DNA from: Shinella yambaruensis
GTDB lineage: Bacteria; Pseudomonadota; Alphaproteobacteria; Rhizobiales; Rhizobiaceae
Length of the DNA stretch: 64,000 nucleotides
Direction of reading: 5' to 3'
NCBI RefSeq assembly: GCF_022899355.1
Contig: NZ_JALJCK010000002.1
Coordinates: 310,001-374,000, forward strand
The first letter of the stretch is position 1, and each line of letters begins with the position of its first letter. The position numbers and the translations under genes were made by a program. Below are positions 32,953 through 41,093 of this stretch, in pieces. Below the pieces are notes generated by a model, which worked only from the letters and a program-made list of their open reading frames with translations, ran no database searches and was not told where the DNA came from.

Positions 32953-33921
32953 ATGGACCTTGCCCGCTTGCGCGCGCTGCGCGAACTGTCGATCCGCAAG
33001 ACCATGGCCGCGGTGGCCGAGGCGCTATACGTTTCCCCATCCGCCGTCTCGCAGCAGATCGCGCTGCTGGAACAGGAGGTCGGCATCGACCTCATCGAGC
33101 GGCGCGGCCGCGGCGTCGAGCTGACGCCGGCCGGAAAGCAGCTCGTCGAGCGGGCGGAGCGGATCCTCATCGAACTGGAATCGGCCCGCGCGGACATCGC
33201 CGAATTGAAGAAGGTCATTGCCGGCGAGCTGCGGGTGGCGGCCTTTCCCTCCGTTGCCGCGGCGGTGGTGGCGGGGGCGATCCAGAGCCTTTATCGCCTC
33301 CATCCGCACCTCACGGTGCAGTTCGACGAGATGGAGCCCGCCGAAAGCCTTGCCGCCCTGCGCAGCTGGCAGACGGACATCGCGATCATCGACGACCTCA
33401 ACGTGCCTGCCGGTGCCGTCGATCCGAACATCGAGACGATCCCGCTGATGGAGGACGTCTTCAATGTGATGGTGTCCCAGACCCATCCGCTGGCCGAGCA
33501 GCCGACCGTCATGCTGCATCAGCTGCGCGACGAGCGCTGGGCGCTCGATACCGCCTCCTCGACCTACAACCGGATGATCACCGATGCGTGCCAGGAGGCC
33601 GGCTTCACCCCCAACATCGTCGCCCGCTGCAAGGGCTTCGAGGTGACGATCGCGCTGATCCGGGAGGGCTATGGCATCTCGATCCTGCCGGGTCTTCGGG
33701 CGAGCTACGACCTCGAGGACGTCTGGGTCTGCAAGGTCGAGCCGGAGATCCGCCGCAAGATCTCGCTGGCCTTCCGCAAGGGGGAAAAACGCAGCCCCGC
33801 CGTCCAGGCCTTCATCGCGCAGATCAACGCGCGGATCGGCTCCCGCCGCCGCTTGCCCACGGGCAAGGGCGAGGCGCGGCTCCCGCCCGATGCGACTTCC
33901 GCAGGCAATGCCGGCGGTTAA
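32953..33921 (+). CDS. LysR family transcriptional regulator
   Basis: LTTR of 322 residues with winged HTH (MDLARLRALRELSIRKTM, then PSAVSQQIALLEQEVG) and periplasmic-binding-like effector domain. AGGAGGAAAG at 32942-32951 fixes the ATG at 32953; a GTG at 32932 is less likely. It stands between the glyA operon (divergent) and the amino-acid ABC transporter (downstream, same strand). TTTGCTAA occurs in both flanking intergenic regions (32917 and 33933 areas), so it may control both units. Confidence 0.92.
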   Translation: MDLARLRALRELSIRKTMAAVAEALYVSPSAVSQQIALLEQEVGIDLIERRGRGVELTPAGKQLVERAERILIELESARADIAELKKVIAGELRVAAFPSVAAAVVAGAIQSLYRLHPHLTVQFDEMEPAESLAALRSWQTDIAIIDDLNVPAGAVDPNIETIPLMEDVFNVMVSQTHPLAEQPTVMLHQLRDERWALDTASSTYNRMITDACQEAGFTPNIVARCKGFEVTIALIREGYGISILPGLRASYDLEDVWVCKVEPEIRRKISLAFRKGEKRSPAVQAFIAQINARIGSRRRLPTGKGEARLPPDATSAGNAGG

Positions 33922-34176
33922 AATCAAACAGTTTTGCTAAATAGTACGTAAAGCAGAATTAAGTAGACCTGAACAAATCGTGTTCCTATCGTCCCCCTGT
34001 CGATTGATATGGGTTCGCAGCTTGGCTACCAAACGGCGGACTTAGGCCAATGGCGGGAACAATCGCTACAGAACGGCAAGAGCCGCTGTTGCCCTATCGC
34101 CCAAATCAGCTCTCGGCATGAGAACCGGGCTCTGCACCAGCGTGCAGGGCGCTCGCGATATTCACAGGGGACTGCA
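33922..34176 (+). promoter_or_regulatory. 255-nt intergenic leader before the amino-acid ABC operon
   Basis: No gene seen. The 5' part is AT-rich with TTTTGCTAAAT near 33932, which shares TTTGCTAA with the LysR-glyA region. Further down, CGGCAAGAGCCGCTG (from 34073) can form a small hairpin. The amino-acid-binding protein gene starts at 34177 after AGGGGA. Confidence 0.35.
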
Positions 34177-35208
34177 ATGAAACTGATCAAGCTTCTCACG
34201 GCCGGCGTGTTTGCCGGCCTCGCCGTTACCGCAGGTCACGCGTCGGCCTCCGTCCTCGACACGGTCAAGCAGCGTGGCACGCTGAACTGCGGCACGGACA
34301 ACACCGCGCCCGGTTTCGGCTACCTCAATACGACGACGGGCCAGATGGAAGGCCTCGATGTCGACTTCTGCCGCGCGGTCGCTGCCGCGGTGCTCGGCGA
34401 TGCGTCGAAGGTCAAGTTCGTCACGGTCACCGACAAGAGCCGCTTCGATGCGGTCCTCACCAACCAGGTCGACGTCGTCTTCGCGCACACCACCATCAAG
34501 CCGGCGCGCGAATCCTCCATCGCCATCGATTTCCTGCCGGTCAATTTCTACGACGGCACGGGCGTCATGGTGAAGACGGAGTCGGGCGTGAAGGAATTCG
34601 CCGACCTCGACGGCGCCACCTTCTGCACGACGCAGGGCTCGGTGACCGAGACGGTCCTCACCAGCGCCTTCAAGGCGCGCGGCTGGGAAGGCTCCAAGGT
34701 CCTGACCTACGAAAACCTCGAAAAGCTCTTCGCGGCCCTCAATTCCGGCCGCTGCAACGCGATGAGCACGGACAAGTCCGCGCTTGCCGCCTGGGCCGGC
34801 AACTCGCCCAAGCCGGCCGACTACCTGATCCTGCCCGACACGCTCGACAAGTCGCCCTTCGGCGGCTTCGTCGCGGCCAATGATTCCAAGTGGCGCAACG
34901 CGCTGCGCTGGGTCACCTACGGCCTGTTCCAGGCGGAGGAATCCGGCATCACGCAGGCCAATCTCGAAGAGAAGCAGAAGAGCGAGGATCCGTTCGTCCA
35001 GAAGTTCCTCGGCGTCGGCGGCGGCTACGGCAAGGATTTCGGCCTGCCGGACGATTTCGTCGCGCAGGTGATCAAGGCCACCGGCAATTACGGCGAGATC
35101 TACGCGCGCAATCTCGGCCCGGACACCCGGATGTTCCTTGACCGCAAGGGCACGCCGAATGCCCTGTGGACCGAGGGCGGCGCCATCTATTCGCCCCTCT
35201 GGAACTGA
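34177..35208 (+). CDS. Amino-acid ABC transporter substrate-binding protein (AapJ-like)
   Basis: Periplasmic binding protein of 343 residues with signal MKLIKLLTAGVFAGLAVTAGHASA. It matches the general L-amino-acid AapJ/YhdW type: LDTVKQRGTLNCGTDNTAPGF, MEGLDVDFCRAVAAAV and a C-terminus naming GNYGEIYARNLGP. AapJ proteins have broad specificity. It leads a four-gene operon of ABC components. The link to glyA/dsdA suggests serine, glycine or D-serine among the cargoes, which is inference. Confidence 0.92.
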   Translation: MKLIKLLTAGVFAGLAVTAGHASASVLDTVKQRGTLNCGTDNTAPGFGYLNTTTGQMEGLDVDFCRAVAAAVLGDASKVKFVTVTDKSRFDAVLTNQVDVVFAHTTIKPARESSIAIDFLPVNFYDGTGVMVKTESGVKEFADLDGATFCTTQGSVTETVLTSAFKARGWEGSKVLTYENLEKLFAALNSGRCNAMSTDKSALAAWAGNSPKPADYLILPDTLDKSPFGGFVAANDSKWRNALRWVTYGLFQAEESGITQANLEEKQKSEDPFVQKFLGVGGGYGKDFGLPDDFVAQVIKATGNYGEIYARNLGPDTRMFLDRKGTPNALWTEGGAIYSPLWN

Positions 35209-35273
35209 TCCCCTCCTGACCGGCCCGGGGCGGCATCGCGCCCCGGGCCTCCCATCGGTTCTGGTATTTCGAC

Positions 35274-36485
35274 ATGACTGTGCAAACCCAAGCGAACGTG
35301 GCCGGTAACATGGCCGACGACGACCTTCCGGCTCGCCGCCGCCGCAACCGGATTCGGCACAACGCCACCCAGTCCGCCATCGTCGCGGCTGCCATCGTCC
35401 TCGTGGTCCTCTTCGCCTTCGCCGTGAAGGAGGGGCTGGCCCGGCACGGGATCAGGTTCAGCTTCTCCTTCCTCTGGGATGCCGCGGGCTTCGACATCAG
35501 CGAAGGCAAGACGGTCGCCCTTAAGGACGGCGTCTGGCCGGCCTTGCTGAACTTCACGTCGGATCACCTGATCGCCCAGGCCTTCGTCACCGGCATCTTC
35601 AACACGATCAAGGTGGCCGTCCTCGCCATCCTTCTCAGCACCGTGCTGGGAATGCTGCTCGGCGTCGGCCGGCTCTCGACCAACTGGGTGGTGCGCAACC
35701 TCTCCTTCTGGTGCGTGGAGTTCGTGCGCAACACGCCGCTCCTGATCCAGCTCGTCTTCTGGTATTTCGCCGTCGTCCTGCATTTTCCGCCGATCGCCGC
35801 GGCCGCGAAATTCTATGGCGTCGTGATCAGCCAGCAGGGCCTCTATTTTCCTGTTCCCACCTGGCAGGGTGGTGACTCGCTCCTAGCCGTCGGAGCCGCA
35901 ACGGCACTCTGGGTCGCCATCCTCGGCGTGCTCTTCGATCGTCACGGCACGGTCCGGTGGATCTGCGCCGGCGCCGTCCTCCTGCTTGGCGGCATGATGT
36001 TCGCAACCGGCATCGTCGGCCTCGACGTTCCCGTCGCCTCGAAATTCCAGGCGCGCGGCGGAACCAGCATGAGCCCGGAAATGGCCGCGCTGCTGCTTGC
36101 CATCGTCGTCAACAGCGCGTCCTACATCGCGGAAATCGTGCGCGGCGCCATCGACGCGCTGCCGAAGGGGCAATGGGAGGCGGCCGCTTCCCTCGGCCTC
36201 ACGCGCCGCGACACCGTCAACGACATCATCCTGCCGCAGGTCTTCCGCGTCGTCCTCCCGTCCTTCGGCAACCAGTATATCAGCCTGACGAAGAACACCG
36301 CCCTCGGCATCGCCATCGGATATCCCGAACTGTTCAACATCTACGGCACCATCGCGAACCAGACCGGCCACAGCCTCGAAGGCATCGTCATCGTGATGGC
36401 CTCCTACCTCATCCTCAGCTGGGCCATCAGCGCCGCCGTCGGCTGGGCCGACCGCCGCATGACAAGACACGGAGCGTCGCGATGA
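35274..36485 (+). CDS. Amino-acid ABC transporter permease (AapQ-like)
   Basis: Permease of 403 residues, longer than ordinary polar-amino-acid permeases, as in AapQ with its inserted loop. The N-terminal cytoplasmic Arg-rich segment is LPARRRRNRIRHN. The conserved EFVRNTPLLIQLVFWYF and the EAA loop ALPKGQWEAAASLGLTRRD are visible. Its stop overlaps the start of the next permease. Confidence 0.93.
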   Translation: MTVQTQANVAGNMADDDLPARRRRNRIRHNATQSAIVAAAIVLVVLFAFAVKEGLARHGIRFSFSFLWDAAGFDISEGKTVALKDGVWPALLNFTSDHLIAQAFVTGIFNTIKVAVLAILLSTVLGMLLGVGRLSTNWVVRNLSFWCVEFVRNTPLLIQLVFWYFAVVLHFPPIAAAAKFYGVVISQQGLYFPVPTWQGGDSLLAVGAATALWVAILGVLFDRHGTVRWICAGAVLLLGGMMFATGIVGLDVPVASKFQARGGTSMSPEMAALLLAIVVNSASYIAEIVRGAIDALPKGQWEAAASLGLTRRDTVNDIILPQVFRVVLPSFGNQYISLTKNTALGIAIGYPELFNIYGTIANQTGHSLEGIVIVMASYLILSWAISAAVGWADRRMTRHGASR

Positions 36486-37612
36486 TCGCCAGATCGCTGA
36501 AATGGTCGCGGCACAACCTGTTCGCCAAGCCGTTCGACATCCTCCTGTCCCTCACGGTCATTCCCGGCGTGCTCTGGCTCATCTGGCAGATCGCCGGCTG
36601 GGCGCTGACGGTGGCGCAATGGGACATCATTCCGCAAAGCCTGCGCGTCCTGATGATCGGCATCTTCCCGGTGGACCAGGTGTGGCGGACCTGGGTCGCG
36701 GCGATGATCATCGCCGCCCTGCTCGGCGCAGCGCTGGGTTGCGTCTTCGCGTTCCGCGGGCGACATGCCGGCGGCCTCCTCCTCGTGGTGGCGGTTGCGC
36801 TGATCCTGACGGGGACGAACGACCTTGCGAACATCCTGCTTGTTGCGGCACTGGTCGTTCTCTTCGGGCTGTCCTGGGCGCTGATTTCCCGCGTTCCGGC
36901 GGTGCGCAAAGGGCTCGTGCCGGCAAGTTTCGTCGGGCTGATCGCGATCTTCGCCGTGATGGCGCCGCCCGGCGCCGGCCTTTGGGGCGGCCTGCTGCTC
37001 AGCATCCTCCTGACGCTCGTCACCGCGGTCGTCACCCTGCCGATCGGCATCCTGCTTGCTTTCGGCCGCCGCAGCCGCTTTTCCAGCGTGCGCTGGATCT
37101 GCACCGCCTATATCGAGGTGATGCGCTCGGTGCCGCTGATCATGGTCGTCTACTGGATCTGGATCCTGATGCCCGTGCTGACGCCGCAGCTCAACCTTGC
37201 CGATGTGGTGCGCGGCATGATCGGCTTCACGCTGTTCTATTCCGCCTATGTCGCCGAATATGTCCGCAGCGGCCTGCAGGCCGTGCCGCGCGGGCAGACG
37301 GAAGCCGCCCGGTCGCTCGGCATGAGCGAGTTCGACATCAACCGTTCGATCGTCCTGCCGCAGGCCCTTCGCGTGGTGGTGCCGCCGCTCGTCGGCAACG
37401 TGCTCGACATCTTCAACACGGCCCCGCTGGTCTTCATCATCGGCCTCACCGATTTCCTGCGCGCCGGTCAGATGATCCTCGCCAACCCGCAATATGGCGA
37501 CCGCACATATGAAGTCTATTCGTTCCTGTTCCTGACCTATTTCCTCGTCGGATCCCTGATCACCTTCGTCGCCCGCAAGCTCGAAAAGCACCTTGCGCGG
37601 GGCAGCCGATGA
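36482..37612 (+). CDS. Amino-acid ABC transporter permease (AapM-like)
   Basis: Second permease of 376 residues with [16 protein letters not shown] and the EAA loop [19 protein letters not shown]. The N-terminal half has additional hydrophobic segments as in AapM. The ATG at 36482 overlaps the AapQ-like stop (ATGA) and the end overlaps the ATPase gene, so the operon is tightly coupled. Confidence 0.93.
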   Translation: MIARSLKWSRHNLFAKPFDILLSLTVIPGVLWLIWQIAGWALTVAQWDIIPQSLRVLMIGIFPVDQVWRTWVAAMIIAALLGAALGCVFAFRGRHAGGLLLVVAVALILTGTNDLANILLVAALVVLFGLSWALISRVPAVRKGLVPASFVGLIAIFAVMAPPGAGLWGGLLLSILLTLVTAVVTLPIGILLAFGRRSRFSSVRWICTAYIEVMRSVPLIMVVYWIWILMPVLTPQLNLADVVRGMIGFTLFYSAYVAEYVRSGLQAVPRGQTEAARSLGMSEFDINRSIVLPQALRVVVPPLVGNVLDIFNTAPLVFIIGLTDFLRAGQMILANPQYGDRTYEVYSFLFLTYFLVGSLITFVARKLEKHLARGSR

Positions 37613-38400
37613 GCGACGCGAACACCACCGGAGGCCGCTCCATGAGCACCATCGTCGAAATGAAGACCCTCAACAAGTTCTACGGAAGCCATCACGTCCT
37701 GAAGAACATCGACCTTTCCGTGGCGCGCGGCGAGGTGGTGGTGGTGATCGGCGCGAGCGGCTCGGGCAAGTCGACGCTCATCCGCTGCGTCAACGGGCTG
37801 GAAATGTACCAGAACGGCAGCCTCCTGGTGGACGGCTACCCGATGCCCGTGGAGGAGGATCGCCTTCTCGGCGGTGAAAGCGAGCTTGCCGCCATCCGCA
37901 AGGGCGTCGGCATGGTGTTCCAGCAGTTCAACCTCTTCCCGCACAAGACGGTGGTGGAGAATATCACCATCGCGCCGATGCGCGTGCACCGCAAGTCGAA
38001 GGCCGAGGCCGAGGCGACCGCGCTCAGGCTGCTAGACCGCGTCGGCCTGAAGGCGCATGCGCACAAATATCCCGGCCAGCTCTCCGGCGGCCAGCAGCAG
38101 CGCGTGGCGATCGCCCGTTCGCTGGCGATGGAGCCGCACCTGATGCTGTTCGACGAGCCGACCTCGGCGCTCGATCCGGAAATGATCGGCGAGGTGCTCG
38201 ACGTGATGCGCGAACTGGCCGCCGACGGCATGACGATGATGATCGTGACGCACGAAATGGGCTTTGCCCGCGAAGTGGCCGACCGGATCGTCTATATCGA
38301 CCAGGGCGCGATCCTGGAGGTCGGCAAGCCGGACGCATTCTTCGACAACCCGCAGAACGAACGCGCCCGCGCCTTCCTCGCACGCGTGTTGAAGCACTAG
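37609..38400 (+). CDS. Amino-acid ABC transporter ATP-binding protein (AapP-like)
   Basis: ATPase of 263 residues: Walker [11 protein letters not shown]-loop [11 protein letters not shown], signature [15 protein letters not shown], Walker [16 protein letters not shown]-loop THEMGF. The start at 37609 overlaps the permease stop; an ATG at 37642 with GGAGG upstream is an equally good start. It completes the Aap-type transporter. Confidence 0.94.
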   Translation: MSDANTTGGRSMSTIVEMKTLNKFYGSHHVLKNIDLSVARGEVVVVIGASGSGKSTLIRCVNGLEMYQNGSLLVDGYPMPVEEDRLLGGESELAAIRKGVGMVFQQFNLFPHKTVVENITIAPMRVHRKSKAEAEATALRLLDRVGLKAHAHKYPGQLSGGQQQRVAIARSLAMEPHLMLFDEPTSALDPEMIGEVLDVMRELAADGMTMMIVTHEMGFAREVADRIVYIDQGAILEVGKPDAFFDNPQNERARAFLARVLKH

Positions 38401-38445
38401 GTGTTTTCTTCCCACGCCTTAGCTAGGCGCCCTTTGACGAAGTGG

Positions 38446-38694
38446 TCAGTTAACGAGCGTCGGCCGCGGCAGGATCCGTTCCGTCACGGGGCAGCCTTCC
38501 TGGATCTTGGTCCAGGACGAGACATTGAGCTTCATCTCGCAGCGCGCGAGATAGGAACCGCCATCGACCCTCAGGCAGGATGTCTCGCCGAGTTCGAACA
38601 TGACGCCGCGATTGCGGCATTTGCAGTTGTGGGCATCCGCCAATGTGGGAATCAGGGCCACGGCGAGGCCGGGTACGAGCACTCCAAGACGCAT
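38446..38694 (-). CDS. Small secreted Cys-rich protein of unknown function
   Basis: Protein of 82 residues with signal peptide MRLGVLVPGLAVALIPTLADA and a mature part of about 60 residues holding five Cys (NCKCRN, TSCLRV, ARCEMKLN, EGCPV). The run ARCEMKLNVSSWTKIQEGCP looks like a small periplasmic family common in rhizobia, in my memory, without known function. It lies alone between the ABC operon and a LysR gene. Periplasmic location and disulfides are inferred. Confidence 0.7.
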   Translation of the reverse strand: MRLGVLVPGLAVALIPTLADAHNCKCRNRGVMFELGETSCLRVDGGSYLARCEMKLNVSSWTKIQEGCPVTERILPRPTLVN

Positions 38695-38799
38695 GGCTGA
38701 GGCTCCAGATGATAGGCCGCCAGATTACACCCGTCCGCTGGCATCGTAAAGCGGCCGCCCGCCCACCGAGGTGGAGCGTGCGCCGCGTGCGAGTCTCGC

Positions 38800-38811
38800 G
38801 GGGGGGGGGGG
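38800..38811. repeat. Run of 12 G
   Basis: Homopolymeric G tract in the 178-nt gap between the small secreted protein gene and the LysR gene. It does not fall inside a called gene. It is prone to slippage and to sequencing error, so its length should be treated with caution. Confidence 0.8.
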
Positions 38812-38872
38812 CTTCCGGCCAGTCGGGCCTGTCGCTTTCGTGGCACCGTTCGGCCGCTGAAATCGCCATCCG

Positions 38873-39751
38873 CTACTCAAGGCCCCGCATTTCGGCGTTC
38901 ATCCAGTTGCAGAATTGCCGGACCACTCTCGATTCCGAGCGGCGCTGGTAACGATATGCCCCGATCTCGACCGGCTCATATCCGGGCAGGGCCACCAATG
39001 CGCCGGATCGTGTTTCCCTGGCTGTGAGGATGGGGGGCGCGAGCACCATGCCAAGGCCGGCAACACAGGCATGAAGAGCTGCGTCGTCCGTGTCGAATTC
39101 ATGGGCGAAGGTCAGGGCCGTTATGGGAATATCGAAGGTCTTGCACCAGAGCTTCCAATCCCAGTTGCCGGCTGCGCATCGAAGCGCGGGCACATCCGAA
39201 ACGCTGATCTCCCGGCCCGTGGCGCCCCTCGCCAGCAGGCCCGGCGAGACGACGGGGCGGCTGAAGTCGCGGCACAGGTGCTCCCAGCCGTCAACCGCGT
39301 CACCGGCCCGGACATAGCGGATGCTCACGTCGGACGCCGGAGCGGCCGGGAAGGTGAGATAGGCACTTGTTTCCACCCGCACGCGCGCTTCGGGGCATAG
39401 GGAGCGGAAACGGTCCAACGACGGAATGAGCCACCGCACGGCAAACGACATCGACGCCAGAACGCTGATCTCGTTTTCGTCTCTGTACAGCGCATCGGCC
39501 GACCGCTCGATGAGCGCGACTGCCGGCGCGACCTCCTGATAGAACCGTTCGCCGGCATCGGTCAGCGAAACGGAATTGTGTCCGCGACGGAAGAAGCTCA
39601 CGCCGAGCTCGTCCTCGAGCTTCTTGATCTGGTGGCTCACCGCGCCGGAGGTGACGCCGAGCTCTGTGCCTGCGGCCGTCAGGCTCGCGGTGCGTGCGGC
39701 GGTGACGAACACCCGGATGGCATTGAGAGAGACGCGGCGGCCGATCTGCAT
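38873..39751 (-). CDS. LysR family transcriptional regulator (GcvA-like)
   Basis: LTTR of 292 residues. The HTH is in VRFVTAARTASL-type sequence at the N-terminus, here AIRVFVTAARTASLTAAG and VTSGAVSHQIKKLEDELG. The effector domain belongs to the GcvA/AmpR-like group. It is divergent from an EamA-family transporter 90 nt away, the standard layout for an exporter and its LysR regulator. Confidence 0.9.
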   Translation of the reverse strand: MQIGRRVSLNAIRVFVTAARTASLTAAGTELGVTSGAVSHQIKKLEDELGVSFFRRGHNSVSLTDAGERFYQEVAPAVALIERSADALYRDENEISVLASMSFAVRWLIPSLDRFRSLCPEARVRVETSAYLTFPAAPASDVSIRYVRAGDAVDGWEHLCRDFSRPVVSPGLLARGATGREISVSDVPALRCAAGNWDWKLWCKTFDIPITALTFAHEFDTDDAALHACVAGLGMVLAPPILTARETRSGALVALPGYEPVEIGAYRYQRRSESRVVRQFCNWMNAEMRGLE

Positions 39752-39841
39752 GAATTTTCCTCAGGCTCCCCTCAAAATCCTCGTTTGAGCAGAAAACGGA
39801 AATCCGGCACAAGGCAAGGGCAAAAACCTCATGGATGTGCA

Positions 39842-40756
39842 ATGCGCCCACGCCAGTTCTACACCAACACCAGAGCCATTGCATGGGTCACGGTCGGGAC
39901 AGCATTATTTTCCTTGATCTTCGCATCGGGCAAATTCGCCGATGGAAGCGCAACCCCGCTGCAGATCCTGTTCCTCCGCTACATCGGCGGCTTGGCAACG
40001 CTGCTGCTGGTCGTGGTGGCGCGGCGGGAAAGGCTGTCCGCCTATCGAAGCCCGAAACCGCTCTCCCATTTCATGCGGGCCGTTTTCGGCGCTTCGGGCG
40101 GGGGCGCGCTGATCTACGCATCGGCAAACATGCCGATCGTGGATGCCACGGCCATCGGCCTTCTCTATGTCGTGTTCGTCGTTCCTCTCGGGGTGCTGGT
40201 TCTGAAGGAACGGCTTGGCCGGCAGCAGCTTGGCGCGATCACGGTATGCTGCGCCGGCGCGGCGATCATCATGGCCTCGCGCGGCGCCTTCACCGAATTC
40301 CAGCCGGCTTATGTCTTGCCGGCCTGTATCGCGGTTCTCGGTGCGGCGCTGCTGGCCGTCGAAGGGCTGATGATCAAGGTGCTTTCGCACGCCGACCGCA
40401 CGATGACGGTGCTGCTCTATGTCAATACGTTCGGCCTCCTGCTGATGGCCGTTCCCGCTGCCATGCAGTGGGTGCCGCTCACGCTCGAAGGTGCTCTGCC
40501 ATTCGTGCTGCTCGGGCCGCTTGCGGTGACGGCGCAATATTGCATCGTCCAGGGCTACCGCCTTGCGTCTCTGTCGGTCGTCGGTCCCGTCGACTATACA
40601 TGGTTGATCTTCGCGGGCCTGATCGGCTTTCTGTTTTTTGGCGAACAGCCGACACTGGGTGTCGTCGCAGGGTCGGCAATCGTCGCCGCAGGCGGCATCA
40701 TGCTCGCGGTCGTCAAGTCACCGCCCAGCGAGCGCGAAAGCACATCGGCAGCGTGA
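39842..40756 (+). CDS. DMT (EamA) family transporter
   Basis: Membrane protein of 304 residues with ten hydrophobic segments arranged as two EamA repeats. The first repeat ends YVVFVVPLGVLVLKERLG, the second GLIGFLFFGEQPTLGVVAGSAIVAAGG. These transporters usually export amino acids or other metabolites. The start at 39842 fits the repeat. It is divergent from a LysR gene that probably controls it. Confidence 0.88.
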   Translation: MRPRQFYTNTRAIAWVTVGTALFSLIFASGKFADGSATPLQILFLRYIGGLATLLLVVVARRERLSAYRSPKPLSHFMRAVFGASGGGALIYASANMPIVDATAIGLLYVVFVVPLGVLVLKERLGRQQLGAITVCCAGAAIIMASRGAFTEFQPAYVLPACIAVLGAALLAVEGLMIKVLSHADRTMTVLLYVNTFGLLLMAVPAAMQWVPLTLEGALPFVLLGPLAVTAQYCIVQGYRLASLSVVGPVDYTWLIFAGLIGFLFFGEQPTLGVVAGSAIVAAGGIMLAVVKSPPSERESTSAA

Positions 40757-41093
40757 GGCGTGCACGAAATCCCGCGCTCTGCGTCGGGAAGCGGGGATTT
40801 CGCCGTCCCGCATGCGTTTTTCGCGGGGCGTCGCACCACGCCGCGCCGGGTGCCGGCCGGGCTTGCCGCAGTCGACGACTCGTGCTCGATACGAAAGCGG
40901 CCCGCTCTGGTCCTGCACCTGTATCGCCGCTGGTTGCCGCGCAGAGGAGGCGGGGATAGCAAGGTCTCTACAAGTTGACACATGTATGATAAGTGATATA
41001 TCCATTTTTGCCTGGGAATGATCCCGTGCGCGGCCGGGGAGGCCGGCCGGCGGCGAGGGCGGCGTTGCGAGGATATCGTCGGTGGAGAATGCG
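40757..41093 (+). promoter_or_regulatory. 337-nt intergenic region with promoter and putative GntR operator for the hyuA operon
   Basis: No gene is seen in it. Near its 3' end are TTGACA (40975-40980) and TATATC (40997-41002) with 16-nt spacing, a good sigma-70 promoter. TGTATGATAAGTGATA (40983-40998) overlaps the spacer and -10. A 15/16 match to it in reverse orientation lies upstream of the gntR gene at 47767-47782. Confidence 0.55.
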
